From NCBI GenBank assembly GCA_029948255.1, contig JALIZF010000990.1, positions 1 to 64,000 on the forward strand: 64,000 nucleotides of DNA, read 5' to 3'. Below are positions 14,701 through 26,674 of this stretch, one piece after another (position 1 is the stretch's first letter; every line of letters starts with the position of its first letter). Source of the stretch: Telmatactis stephensoni (lineage: Eukaryota; Cnidaria; Anthozoa; Actiniaria; Isophelliidae). The notes under the pieces were generated by a model, which searched no databases, was not told where the DNA came from, and saw only the letters and a list, made by a program, of their open reading frames with translations. The position numbers were made by a program, and so were the translations under genes.

Positions 14701-15517
14701 TTGATGAGAGAAGTAGAAGACCAAAAATGGCAGGGAAAGTTACTAGCAAGTAGGTGGGAGGATGAAGACTTAGACAAAAAGTGTTTCGACTGGTTGAACA
14801 ACTGGAGAACTGCGCCAACCCACATGGTAACTGGTGTTCAAGACCTATATCAGCAGCCACTACCCACGAAGTTGTACACTGGGAAGAAGATCAAAACAAC
14901 TAATCACCAAGACTACACTTGTCGCATGTGTGGCAAGGGCCAAGAGAGTGTCGCGCAGGTTAGCGGGGTGTAGTGTTATGGCTCAAACCAAATACCTAGA
15001 AAGACACAACAGCGTCCTCAAAATCCTTTTCTTCGAGATTCTAAGTAACTACAACCTACTACCAAGAGAGGAGTACGCATGGTATAAACCAATCAAGCCA
15101 AAGCCAGTCTACGAGAACGAAGAAGTTAAAGCTCTGTGGGATGTACCTCTGTTTGCAGAGCAAGTAGAAGTTCGAGCGAATCGAATTGACGTGCAAGTCA
15201 TTGATAAAGTGAAGAAGGAAGTCATCCTAATCGAAATGAGCTGCCCATGGATGGAAAATCGCCAGATGAAGACGGAGGAGAAAACCCGCAAGTATGGACC
15301 ACTTAGATGGGAACTTAAGCTACAATATCCAGGATATAAAGTTACTCAGCATAATATCATCATGGATGTACTGGGTGGATACTCAAAAGACGTGGTGAAG
15401 TCAATCAAGTGTTTGGTAGGAGACAGGAGTGACTTGGTGCTGAAACAGATGCAGAAGGCAATGCTTTCAAGCACTCTGAACATTGCAAGGAGTTTCAAAA
15501 TCCTTGATGAACACTGA
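14701..15517 (+). pseudogene. R4/Dong-like LINE, C-terminal fragment with frameshift
   Basis: Frame one (14701-14973) encodes KCFDWLNNWRTAPTHMVTG and CRMCGKGQESVAQ. The continuation lies in another frame (to 15517), starting inside the knuckle with LAGC and running through YENEEVKALWDVPLF, VILIEMSCPWMENR and KYGPLRWELKLQYPGYKV. The frameshift falls at about 14955-14970, in the CCHC knuckle, where the expected His also reads Gln. It directly follows the separate fragment at 14112-14674, so two truncated copies are stacked head to tail. Confidence 0.78.
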
Positions 15518-16170
15518 ACAATTTTATAAGAAAGGCAAAGATAAACTTTAAGATGAATATAAAAGTCATACATATGATTATTTAAGATTTTAAATTTCTT
15601 AGCTAGGTTTTTTGTTTGTTTGTTTGTTTGTTTCTGTTTTTTTTTTTTTCTTCTTCTTCTTCTTCTTATTTTTATATATTATATATTGAGGATTTTTAAA
15701 CAATTTTATGGGCAAGATAAAGAGATATAACTAGATATTAAGATATATATATTGATATATAGGATTTTAAAATTTCTTATCTAGGGCTTTTTCTTTTACA
15801 TTACATAGGAAATCCGTAAAGGTATCGTATATACAATTAGAAATTTAGAACAATTCATAAGAAAGACAAAGATACATTTAGACATTAAGATATATCGATA
15901 TATATTTCAGTAGGATTATAAATTTCTTATCTAGCTTTCTCCTCTCTATCTAGCTTTCTCCTCTGTTTCTTCTTTCTCTCTTGAATTACTTAGGTGTCAT
16001 CATATATAGCTAGGAATTCAGAAAATTATAAGAATGACAAAGAAATATTTTTAGACATTAGGATATACATATTGATATGAAGGCCCGGGTCGCACTAGAC
16101 AAAATTTGGTCGGATATGTGTTTGTTTTCACACCAAAATCTTTTCAAATTTCTTATCTAATTTTTAGGGA
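15518..16170 (+). repeat. Degenerate tandem repeat, about 150-180-bp unit, four copies
   Basis: The phrase AACAATTTTATAAGAAAGGCAAAGAT recurs in diverged form at about 15518, 15698, 15849 and 16023. Each copy is followed 50-100 bp later by a GATTTTAAATTTCTTATCTAG-like phrase (15580, 15757, 15911, 16130). The array starts right after the stop of the R4/Dong-like fragment, so it is probably part of the LINE 3' end. Confidence 0.65.
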
Positions 16171-16472
16171 TTAACAGGGATTGGTCACGCTTCCGGGCGC
16201 CCAATCTTTGTATTAGGTTTAAGGCAAACAGATGTTTCAATAAACTGCATATAATAATGATAATAATAATATTTATTACTTATAACGCGCAATTTAACAT
16301 TTAATTATGATCAAATGCGCTAAAATGAAGTGAATGAAAGTGAACATGAATGAAGTGAACATGAATGAAGTGAGATATTTGAGATATGTTAACATAACTG
16401 TTTGACATAAAACAAGTCTTCATTTCCAGCAAAATGACAAAGGGGTCTATTGAAAACGTCATGGCTATTTAT
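16171..16472. other. Intergenic sequence with dispersed repeat (16245-16320)
   Basis: The stretch ATATTTATTACTTATAACGC followed by TATGATCAAATGCGC recurs at about 54430-54500, so it is a dispersed repeat. Short GAATGAAGTGAACAT tandem repeats lie at 16325-16375. No gene seen. Confidence 0.5.
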
Positions 16473-16618
16473 AGTGCTTACAATATATCCGTGAAAAAGT
16501 TAGCGAACTAAATTGTACTAGATAGCGCGAAGTCCTTTGTTTTCTACTGTTTATTTAGTGCAAATTTTAGTGCAATTGCAGTTCTTACAAAGTTTTTCAC
16601 GGATATATTGTAAGCACT
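16473..16618. repeat. Hairpin MITE, 146 bp
   Basis: AGTGCTTACAATATATCCGT at 16473 is inverted at the right end (16599-16618), with GTGAAAAA-type sequence continuing inward. It lies about 130 bp upstream of the first signal-peptide exon, so it may sit in or near the promoter. Confidence 0.75.
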
Positions 16619-16745
16619 CTACTTCACAGCTGAAATCACAAACAGTTGCCGCGTCTGAGAGAGTACAATAGAAAAGCTTAACACACTACAAATTATTCAC
16701 TGTTTGTGTCTTGTTCTTGCTGACAAGTGACTGTGCACACTGCAT

Positions 16746-16815
16746 ATGACATGCAATATGTCTTTCTCCTTGAAGCTCCTATATTTGCTTATAGCACTAG
16801 AATGTGTGGAAAATG
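16746..16815 (+). CDS. Calx-beta gene 1, signal-peptide first exon
   Basis: ATG at 16746 (a second in-frame ATG at 16758) begins a short peptide with a hydrophobic core, LKLLYLLIALECVEN, fitting a signal peptide. The donor is gtcagt at 16816, phase 1, matching the phase-1 acceptor of exon A1. Signal exons at 41530 and 44723 share this phase. Confidence 0.65.
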
Positions 16816-16884
16816 GTCAGTGAAGTCAATGAATTAATGAGGTAACTTAAAACTGTTTCTTATCATCTTTTTGGGTTGCCATAG

Positions 16885-17023
16885 CTTTATCGCAGGTGAC
16901 CATTGAATTTGAAAAATCTACAAGTCCAGATGTAACTGAGCCTACAAGTGGCACACCGACAGTTACCATCGTTGTTAAGAGGAGAAGCTCAAGCTCACTA
17001 CTAAATGTTCTTACAGATGTTAG
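16885..17023 (+). CDS. Calx-beta gene 1, exon A1 (N-terminal half of domain 1)
   Basis: Acceptor ccatag ends at 16884; donor gtaagt at 17024; phase 1 in, phase 2 out. It encodes LSQVTIEFEKSTSPDVTEP and TVTIVVKRRSSS, matching the first strands of a Calx-beta domain. Confidence 0.75.
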
Positions 17024-18174
17024 GTAAGTAGCTTTTCCTTGTTATAAACGAAACAACTGATCATGACTAATCACATACAGATCAGTAAATGGTGAATGAA
17101 AATTGCAAGCAATACAATGCTCTAGAAAAGGACTATATTAAGGGTACGATAAACATGGCTTTTTCTTTCAAATGCTTTCTCTATCCTGTAGACTGAGCCT
17201 ATCAGTCCATTACGAGGGTCTCATGTGTATCATCTTACCCAAATAAGCGGTAAACACGACGGGAAAGACGAACTTCATTTAGTAAACAAGTCACTATAGA
17301 AACGCTTGCCTTGTCTTCCCGCGTTCAGGCAGCGCATGCGCACACGTAATGCCATCCTGTTGGCCCAAATAACATATTCAGTTCTTTATCTACAATCATT
17401 GCCAAATTGTTGGCACGATTTTGTCGGAGTGCGCGCGCACTGTGGACGGTAATGAAATTGGCTCCCTCCTCTCCCCCTGTACAATGTTGCTGTGAAAATC
17501 CCGACACCTACCACTTGGCAATCAGTCCGAAATACCTTTTAGCTAGCAGCAACATTAAACGGGGGGAAGGGGGGGGGGGTCCAAAAGTACAGCCACAAAG
17601 TTTACATTTTTAAGAATATCCATCAAATTCACATCGTGCCAACTAATTTTGGCAAGGATTGTAGGTCTTTGTAGTATGCACCAAGATAGTCAAATACTAT
17701 GGTGATAAGCTTCACTTTGTAACCTTGGTACAAGTTCTTTATCCCCAATCTAAGGTCTACATACTTGTTCTGTTTGTACTTGGTTCTTTCAGCAATTGTT
17801 CCTGGAGTACATATCGTACACTAGAGACCATGCTTTGTTCTTCTTGTCTAGTATACTGATATCCTGATATCCCAGGCTCTCATTAGAAAGAAGCACTATG
17901 GTTTTTGTAAATGTTTTCTGTTCCAAGTCTGCAAAGCAGTAAGAAGTTCAATTTAGGTTCGCCAGTTTCCCAGCTGCGCAGCGCAATTGGTCTTAGTTTA
18001 GCTCCCATTTCCTCTGTGGCGGAGCCGCAGAAACATTTTACTAGTGAATTACGACTGGCTACGAGATTTGGTGCCCATTTTGAAAATACGCCCATGTAAA
18101 TTGTTATTTAGCAGACTAAATCTCTTCAAATTCTATATAACAATTATATAAGGCTAATTCCTATCAGATCCTGC
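17024..18174. other. Calx-beta gene 1 intron, part; no gene seen
   Basis: Start of the roughly 12-kb intron. It holds a G-rich run at 17565-17580 and several short unrelated frames. Nothing recognisable. Confidence 0.5.
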
Positions 18175-18570
18175 TGAATTTTGTATGAAAACACTTACAG
18201 TTATGCAAGAGATACAAACAAATTTCGCTTCGATTTTTGAAAATTCGTATCTCCTTCATTTTTCAACTTATATCCTTCAAACTTCACAGTTTTACTGATT
18301 TTGATATGCTCTTTCCAGCTATGGTCATTGTTTTAATTTTGGGAACTTTTGGAATTACATGAAAAAGCCGTTAGTATGAAATGACTGTAGCAATTCACAA
18401 AATACGTCATTTACACGTATAAGATTGCAGAATACGTCTTGGTAACTGTCATATTCGGATTCAGCATGAAAAAGTAGTTTAAAATAATTATGTTACCAGC
18501 CTCTACCCAAAAATGCCTATGTTTTGCGATCGACTTTTTCAGTTTTAATTGCGCCTAGTCTAAAAGGTAA
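18175..18570 (+). repeat. Single-arm copy of the foldback repeat at 62714-63345
   Basis: The stretch TTTTGTATGAAAACACTTAC through TGCGATCGACTTTTTCAG matches 63008-63400 with few differences: the loop, right arm and some 3' flank of the palindromic repeat at 62714-63345. The matching left arm is missing here. Confidence 0.8.
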
Positions 18571-18589
18571 CGTGAAAATTGAAACGGAA

Positions 18590-18772
18590 AGGCTGCTTAC
18601 TGCTGCGCAAGACCAAGCACTACAAACAAACTCTCTGGGAAGCATCTACAACAACAAAGAATCACCAATCTGTCGCCTCTGTAAAGAAAGAACTGAAACT
18701 GTAGAGCACCTTATATCGGGCTGTACGACTTTGGCTAGTAAGGAGTACAAACTAAATAGTCGAAAAGTCTAA
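18590..18772 (+). pseudogene. R4/Dong-like LINE fragment around the CCHC knuckle
   Basis: Encodes LLTAAQDQALQTNSLGS and CRLCKERTETVEHLISGC, a CCHC knuckle, then stops. It matches the start of the fragment at 14112-14674 (LLAAQDQALRTN). Only about 60 residues survive. Confidence 0.75.
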
Positions 18773-19180
18773 GTCTACAAAGAAAGACACGATAAGTAAT
18801 GTTTAAAGGCCGACAATGAGGACTTGACGGCATTTCAAAGTCCGCGCAATTAGTTCCAGTCCGAGGCTGCCCAGCTTAAGGCGGGCAGTAGCAGACCAGT
18901 GGGACACGATCATCCCTCCCCGGCACTGAACTAACTGCCAACCACCTACGGGGCTCCGCTCCGAATTTTTTGTCTAGATTATTTTTCCATAGCCTTTTCC
19001 AGGTAGGATATGACCGCAAGGCTGTGGAGGTTTGAAATCAGGATTTTTCTTCCCCTAGACAGACTGCCTTCCCAGGCTACCGAGCCCTGTCTGCCCGAAG
19101 CAACTGGTTTGGAGGCGCCAGATAACCGCCTTTCGCCCCTACTCCTTGTCAGTATAAACAGTTCCGCAACTAGAAGTCCA
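18773..19180. other. Intron sequence, no gene seen
   Basis: GC-richer than its surroundings. No tRNA fold or conserved frame was recognised. Confidence 0.45.
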
Positions 19181-19436
19181 TAGACGACTTTCAAAAATGG
19201 CGGGCTCATTGTTCACCATAACGAGGCCAGAAAGGCCTCCAAAATCAACATCGCATCAAATGATTCTAAATATATAAAAATTATCCTGTAAAATGCACAT
19301 AAAATAGGTATTTTAAAAGGTAAAGGAACACATCGTCTTTGGTAGCAACAGAAGTGTCGCCACGCTTATTTTCTGGTAACAAGGCCTTTGTGGCCTCGTT
19401 ATCATGTACTAGGCCGCCATTTTTGAAAGTCGTCTA
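19181..19436. repeat. Inverted-repeat element, 256 bp
   Basis: TAGACGACTTTCAAAAATGG at 19181 is inverted at the right end (19436), and the arms continue inward through AACGAGGCC and AAAGGCC for about 60 bp with mismatches. Non-autonomous; no coding capacity. Confidence 0.75.
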
Positions 19437-20782
19437 TGCAGGAGTTGGACTTTAGTTGACAGAGGCTGTACGAGACGCGTGCCTTTGGAGCATTTTATAG
19501 ATACTGGGAGCTCGTCCCCACTACCACTCCGGCTATGCCAACCATAGGAACCAATATTCATTATTAGAATGAAATCATCACAGCCATCAGGAGAACTGCA
19601 GATTCTTTTTGTGTTGTTATGCCCTGCATTTTGTCCAAATACCAACTCATTACCTTGGCTATATGGTGCTGCTATTGTTTTGCTTAGGAGTCATATACAT
19701 TGGAGCAGGACCAGGGTTCTTTCTATGTCTGTACTCAGTTTAAGTTCACAATAAGTTGATATATTGAGTCATCGTTCTTGTAAAGACACATCATTCTGTT
19801 ACAAGAAAACAACTACAAATACCGTCTAGCTCGATATTTTACCTTTATTAAACTTTTGCAAAGTGTCCTAGAACATTTATAGATCATTTATTCTGATTTT
19901 TGGTAAGTGTATAACCTTCACATAACAATGCAGCTTGGAAGACTTCGGACGTATATTTCGGTAAATTCGTTTGTACACAAACTCCTTCCGCTTTCTGCTC
20001 TTGTTCCTCAGGCGTTGTAGAGTTCGTATTGATATTCTACTTGGTTCACGATCACGTCTACATGCACGATGATGCTTTGATTCAACATAACATTGCTCAT
20101 TTGATATACGCATGGTTCTCGATAGGTTCATTCATAAAAAATTCGCGGACCGATCCAGTTCGGAAACGCTCGACATCTTTTTATGTGGGTCTACCGCGAA
20201 CGGCGTGTGCGTTTGTATGTGGTCTGATAGTATTAGAAATGACAGTGTTCGAGCTTACTTCTAACAAAGACAGCTTTAAATCCACCATCTTTACCATGTG
20301 CTCTTCTTTTTATGCATGCGTCCATTGAGTTTGATTTCACGCATACGCTTTAGAGCTTCGAATGTCGATTCGTGACTGAAGCCTGGGTAGCAAATTTTTG
20401 ATTACATCTCAGGTGAAGCGGAATGCACCGCGCGAAGAATTTACAACGTTGCAACCAAGTTTCACAGTTTGTTAAGGTCCCGTCAACACGTATATATATG
20501 TTATTGTTTGTAAACATAATGAATTGACAATTGGAATAATGTTTTCAACCTACCTATAGGGCTATCTATTGCTTTTACCCAAGCAATGTCACACATGTTT
20601 ATCATGAGTAGCTGTGGTGAATGAATATTTTTCGGCTTTACCTTTTTCCTATCATTTAATAGAGAACGCTAAGAAAAAATGAAGGCTAAAAATAGCAAAT
20701 AACTCTGTACAGGGTCCCCTAAACCTTTTGTGTGAAACGTAATTGGCTGATTTATTTTGACGTGAAACGTGATTTAAGGTCC
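19437..20782. other. Intron sequence, no gene seen
   Basis: Several short frames on both strands (for example 20029-20328) overlap one another and show no domain. Probably old repeats. Confidence 0.45.
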
Positions 20783-22537
20783 AAGAGAGCATAAATAAGA
20801 GAGGGAAACTTGTTAATGGGGCGCACGCCGTGATGATTCCCATCTGTGCTATTTGCTGCGAGCGAGCGAAGCGAGCGAAGCAGCAACACTAATCTCGACG
20901 GGATTCCCGTTTACTCAATGGCCGTTGGAGGTCTGGGCATTTTATAATGGGGCTCCGATCCTTCAGTCAACTAACTAACTAGCGATGGATGATTTCGTTC
21001 CCATGAGCCATCTCGGCCGGTTCCAATTCAAAATGGCGGTCGTAGGTGAACGGGCAGTGCAAATGATGCATGTTTCAGTGACTTACCGAGCACATGGGCT
21101 TACATTCTCGTACTCATTGCAAGAAAGAAGTTCCAGAACTCAGTTCTAGCTGGCTTTTGAGGTAAGATCGCCAGATCGAGTCCATTGGAGCACGATGAGA
21201 ACTGATCTAATTAAACCAATCGACTTATCGTCCATGCCATTCAGCCAAACCGACCAAAACCACTGGCAAACAAACCGAATCAATTGTCCATCGAGGCAAA
21301 CAAAACAAATCAAAACAATCGTTCATTGTCAGAGAGTATCGAGGCAAACCAACCAAAGCAATCGCCCATTAAGGCAAATAAACCGAATGTTAAATTACTA
21401 TTACCTTTTATTATAATTGACAAATAGTGCTACGCATGTATGATTTTAGTTACTACTGTTTCTTATTATTTAGGCTTTTTCGTTTAAGCTTAAAATGTAC
21501 AAGCATATTATTTCCTGTTGTCGTTATATTTTATTGCATTTATGGTTTAGACCTTTGTACTTCCACTATTAAATGGTCTTAAATAAATTTACTCGTTAAA
21601 GAAATGTATTTCTTGTTGTTGTGTTTTGTTTTTCTTTTGTGTGTGTGTGTGTTTGTGTGTGTGTAGGGGGGGGGGAGGGGCACGGTTGCAAATATATATC
21701 AAGTACAACTACAATCTTCTGTTTCTGCTCATTAGCATCTCATTTGCATTGAATTTTGCACGTTTGACCTAGGCCTAAGTAATGCTATGAAGGAATAAAT
21801 ATAGCGATTATATCTAACAGTGTACGTTCCTCGCATCTTCAGATCAAAATTTACCAAACTCCAGACATAATCACATACTAGCCGTATTAATTTGCAAAGA
21901 CAGCTCGCAGCACTTCACTTTCTATTAGAAACGGCTAGTTTTAATAACCGGATGCAGTTTAATTTTCGTCTTGCCCTACTCCCGTGCGTCATAATTTGAC
22001 ATTTCCGGAACCAGAGAACCGTTTAGTGCAGATTTGAGTTTTCGAAAACAGCGTTATATATCAAAGTTATCTTAAAACTCTTGCTGTTCATCTTATCTAC
22101 CATCAAAAGTGTGTACTTTCTGATTACAAAGGAACGATTTTGATGAGAAACAAGGCAAAAACGTCGAGGATTTTGTTGTGTTTTTGAAAGAAATTTTAGC
22201 GGGAATGCGCGCTACACGTCATCGAGCGCGCACTTAGGTTAATTCAAAATTTTTTGCTCATTTAGATGAGAAAAACTCGTTTGTTTTTATAATTCTTTGA
22301 TGTAAATTATTAATTGGACATCAGATGGCTTTTTCGCGGAATCTAGAATAAATTTGGTATCGATTGTGTGATTTTATGAAGCTCAAATTGCGAAATTCCA
22401 CTCGTTCAATTTTATGACGCAATGGAGTAGGGTAAGACGAAAATTAAACTGCATCCGGTTACTAAAAATAGCACAGATGGGAATCATCACGGCGCGCGCC
22501 CCATTAACAAGTTTCCCTCTCTTATTTATGCTCTCTT
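20783..22537. mobile_element. Composite inverted-repeat element, arms about 71 bp
   Basis: AAGAGAGCATAAATAAGAGA at 20783 and the following sequence through GATTCCCATCTGTGCTATTT (to 20853) is inverted at 22466-22537 almost exactly. The interior holds a second, independent inverted-repeat element (21946-22462), a GT-rich simple repeat (about 21640-21665) and a G run. No transposase frame was found, so it is non-autonomous. Confidence 0.75.
21946..22462. mobile_element. MITE with about 38-bp terminal inverted repeats
   Basis: AACCGGATGCAGTTTAATTT at the left and its inverse at the right extend to GTCTTGCCCTACTCC. A second copy of the interior and right end is at 28160-28640. It is nested within the 20783-22537 element. 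Confidence 0.75.
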
Positions 22538-23393
22538 GTAGGTCTCAAATCTTTTTGCGTCCACGTAAAAAGCAACTTCATATTTTTTTGTGAACCTGAA
22601 AGAGATTTTTTAATTATTCGTGGCGCGTGAAAAGACCAAATATTTTTGCGTAATTTCATTTTGCAAAGGGGAATAGGTGACCCTGTCTTTAGTACAACAC
22701 CACATTCCTGATATATTGTGGCCAGAATATCGCCATATCAAGCAGTGGTACTAGCGTGGCACTGATAGTGCCAAATCGGCCTTCGAACCCGTAAATCGGA
22801 AAATCCTAATAGAACCTTACCGATCGTATTTCCAGTTTGATAGTAACTGCTTTAGAATTGTGACATGTTGGTGCAGTTACAAAAAAAATCGTAGCTAGAA
22901 AGAGCTTTGAAGCGCGCACAGGGAAATAGTTGGGTAAAGATATAGAATACAGACCTGTTGGTGAGGTTTCTATAACTAATCAGCATATGGAGAATTTGTC
23001 TGCGCATTCGTGCATTTTTGGTTTAAAGATCTTTTGCATGTTGAATTCGGGAATTTTATTCTGACATGGAGCATTTCGTTGGCAATCCCATTCCTCAAAA
23101 TTATGTTCAAGTACCCAAATGCTGATATGTCAGCAGTCTACCTACCGCTAGAGTGTTGTGGATAACTATTTCAATCGAAGGCAATGCAGATGAAGAAATA
23201 TCACGGGTCAAACTCAGGCCTAAAATGGAGAAAAGACTAGAAACTCGTACTTTAGAGTAAAATTTTGGGCGCTAAGTTCAAAAATAAGGTAAAGCTGTTT
23301 ATAGAAGACAAGTCATTACTGACTTGTTGAATTGTGGATTGAATGTGATAAGAACATTTAAGGCTTCCGCGATCGCGCGTCAAATAATTCGCC
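22538..23393. other. Intron sequence with a tiny LINE-like remnant
   Basis: At about 22757-22805, GTGGCACTGATAGTGCCAAA and CCCGTAAATCGGAAA resemble the start of the R4/Dong-like fragment at 14117-14155. Nothing else was recognised. Confidence 0.4.
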
Positions 23394-23609
23394 ATGCTTA
23401 TCTCAATAAAACACTTTTTGGCTCAAAAATGTCAGTCAGCAGGGCTATGCGTCTGGAGAGACTCCGTAAGAAAGATGATGAAAGAAAATGATGACCGAGT
23501 TGCAAAATACATAGCCATTGAACAGTCTTACAAGGATGTTCAAGCGCTTCAGGGAGGTTCTGACACGAAAACCTGTAAATATGATGTCACGCAGTAAGCG
23601 TAAACCATG

Positions 23610-24221
23610 GAAAGCTAAACCAGCTCAAAACAATCGGGTAAAGCAGAGCCCAATACGCCTAAGGAGTCGAAGGAACAAAAGTGTTACCGCTGTACGGGTC
23701 AACACGACCATAAAAGTTGTCCTTTTAAGAAGGAAAAGTGTCACTATTGCAAGAAAACGGGACATGTGATGAAGTTCTGTAAGAAAAGGCTCCAGGAAAC
23801 ACAGAGATACCAAGCCCATGTCAATGACATGGATGATGATAGTGCTAGTACCAGTGATGAAATACCTGGTATGTACCATACTACGGCCATGTATCACACT
23901 ACATCTCAAAATAGGAACACTAGGCCCCTGCTTGTTAATCTTCAAGTTGAAGGTAAAGATATACAAATGGAAATCGACACTGGGTCAGCGGTTTCTATAA
24001 TAAGTGAGAGCACCTATGATAAATACTTGAACCATCTGAGGCTGAAAGCGTCTAATCTTCGACTGCGCACCTACACTGGCGAGGTTGTGCAACCCATGGG
24101 GGTCGTGCACGTTACAGCAAAGTACAAAGAGCAATCTAAGACACTTCCCCTCTATGTCCTCAAAGGTAAAGGAATTAGCTTGTTTGGTCGAGAGTGGTTG
24201 GAGCACGTGCGTCTGGACTGA
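23610..24221 (+). pseudogene. Gypsy remnant: gag knuckles and protease
   Basis: Two knuckles of the form C-X2-C-X4-H-X4-C (CYRCTGQHDHKSC, CHYCKKTGHVMKFC) lead into an aspartic protease with IDTGSAVS. The frame stops at a TGA (24219-24221) before RT. Confidence 0.8.
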
Positions 24222-25040
24222 CCACTCCTTGCTCTGAGTTCGTCACCAAAGACTGTAGAAATTCTTGGTGAATACGAGTCTGTGTTCAGTGAAGGAGTGG
24301 GCCATCTAAAGAATATATAGGCACACATTCGTCTGAAAGACAATACTAAGCCAAGTTTCTGGAAGGCGCGATCCGTACCCCTAGCACGAAAAGATGCGGT
24401 AGAACAAGCCCTGGACGAGCTAGAGGGAGAAGGAATTATCAAGAAAGTTACCCACAGCGACTGGGCTTCACCAATAGTCATACCAATAAAGAAAAATGGT
24501 TCGGTCAGGGTTTGTGGGGATTTTAAGGTGACCATAGAGTCACAGTTGGAAGTCGACCAGTATCCCTTACCACGAATCGACGAGATCTATGCTAATCTTA
24601 GTGGTAGAAAGCAGTTTAGTGTGATTGACTCACGACAAGCCTACCTTCAGATGGAAGTCGACGAACAGTCTAAACAATATTTGACCATCAATACGCAGCG
24701 CGGATTGTATCAGTATCAGCGCCTACCGTATGGTGTTGCATCTGCTCCTGCGATATGGCAACGAGCTATGGTCCAGGTGTTACAAGGCATACTCGGTTCT
24801 CAGTGCTACTTGGATGACACAATTGTGACTGGTAAGACGCTTGAAGAGCATCTCGACACGTTGGATAAAGTTCTCAAGAGACTGGAGAAGTATGGCCTGA
24901 AGGCGAACAAGGCAAAGTGCAATTTTCTAAAAGATTCCGTGGAATACTTGGGTCACGTGATCTCATCGGCAGGTCTTCAGCAGTCTCCAGCCAAAGTCGA
25001 AGTCATTGTTAACATGCATATGATCCTACATTGTCCTTAG
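24222..25040 (+). pseudogene. Gypsy remnant: reverse transcriptase
   Basis: After a second stop near 24318, the RT is largely intact: QYPLPRIDEIYANLSG, motif A VIDSRQAYLQ, LPYGVASAPAIWQ and YLDDTIVTG (motif C). The frame ends in noise after 25005. Confidence 0.8.
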
Positions 25041-25632
25041 TAATGGCGAATGGCGAGCGACAGCTCATCGTATAGTCTTGGAGCAGTACTCTCCCACGTT
25101 ATGCCGGATGGCTCAGAGAGGCCCATTGCGTACGCATCCCGCTCCTTAACTGAACGAGAAAAGAAGTACACCCAGATTGAGAAGGAAGCTTTGTCGATAT
25201 AGTATGGGGTGTAAAGAAGTTCCAAATGTATCTCGAGGGTAGAAGCTTCACACTAATTATAGACCACAAAAGGCTCAAATACATCATGAATCCTGGGAAG
25301 ACAGTTCCTGTTACCTGTGTTACAGCTGCCGCAAGACTTGCCTCTTCCTGGGAGCTTTCCGTTACACCATCCAACACCGTAACACGAAACAACAAGCAAA
25401 CTGTGATGGAATGTCTCGTCTATCGTTGTCAGGAGGTGCAAAAGGCAAACCTGACGAGACTGAACTTGATCAAATGTCTGTGTTAGAAAACCTTCCAGTG
25501 AAGGAAAAGGAATTGAGGAAATTCACTCGCAGAGACCCAGTTCTAGCACGTGTCATTAAGTCTGTACAAGATGGATGAGAGGAGTGTGTGAGGGACACTA
25601 ACATCGCACCCTAAGCGAATCGTAAGGATGAA

Positions 25633-26295
25633 TTGACACTCCTACACGGGGAGGTCCTGCTGTGGGGGACCAGGATCGTCGTCCCGAAAAAGCTACAAGG
25701 ACGAGTTTTGAAGACCGTACATGAAGGTCACATTGGTGCAGTAAAGATGAAGGGACTGGCCCGCACATATGTGTGGTGGCCGAACATAGATAAGGACATT
25801 GAGTGCACCGTGAGAAAGTGTGATGGCTGTCAACAGCTGGCTAGAAACCCATCAGCAGCCCCGTTACATCGTTGGGAGTTCGTTGCTCAACCATGGCAGA
25901 GGTTACATGTAGATTTTGCTGGACCCTTTCAGGGCAAGATGATGTTAGTTTGTGTCGACGCCCATACCAAATGGCCTGAAGTTGTAGTAGTGAAGAACAC
26001 TACTGCTCAAGAGACAGTACTGGAGGTTCTGCGCTACATATTTGCACGAATGGATCTTCCTGAACAGATAGTTTCAGATAACGGGAAACAATTTACGTCG
26101 GACGTATTTAGGAAGTTCACCGAGTTTAATGGTATACGTCATGTTACTGGAGCACCCTACCACCCAGCCACAAATGGCCTGGCCGAGAGATTGGTGCAGA
26201 GCTTCAAACGTGCAGTGAAGGCGGATAAGTCAAATCGGACATTGCAACACAAGATCGACCGATTTCTATTGGCTTATCGTGCCTCTCCACATTAA
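25633..26295 (+). pseudogene. Gypsy remnant: integrase
   Basis: An HHCC zinc-binding region (GHIGAVKMK ... CDGCQQLA) is followed by a catalytic core with VDFAGPF, SDNGKQF and GLAERLV supplying D, D and E. It stops at a TAA at 26293-26295. Confidence 0.85.
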
Positions 26296-26674
26296 CCACT
26301 AAAACAAACAATAGCCCAGCTATTGTTTCAGCGGAATCTCAGGACTCGATTCGACCTACTAAAGCCAAGTATAAAGAGAGAAGTCGAGGAAAAACTTGTA
26401 CAGTGTGAAAGTAATCCTTTCACTTGTTTCCATGACGGTGATAAGGTATGGATAAGGAACTATCGAATAGGCCCCGAGTGGGTTCGGGGCATTGTATTAG
26501 AACAGAGTGGTCCCGTGCTGTACAAGGTCTAAACCAATGATAAAGTTTGGAAAAGGCACGCGGAACAACTTCGTTGTCACAAATCAGCTCCAACATCGCA
26601 AGATGTGGAGCCTTCAGACGATGGAGATCATGACCATGGAGAGCTACGCGACACTGATGCCGATATTATTATAA

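Noticed and set aside
18830..18960. Possible tRNA-like or SINE-like GC-rich block
   Set aside because: No cloverleaf and no convincing A-box/B-box spacing were found.
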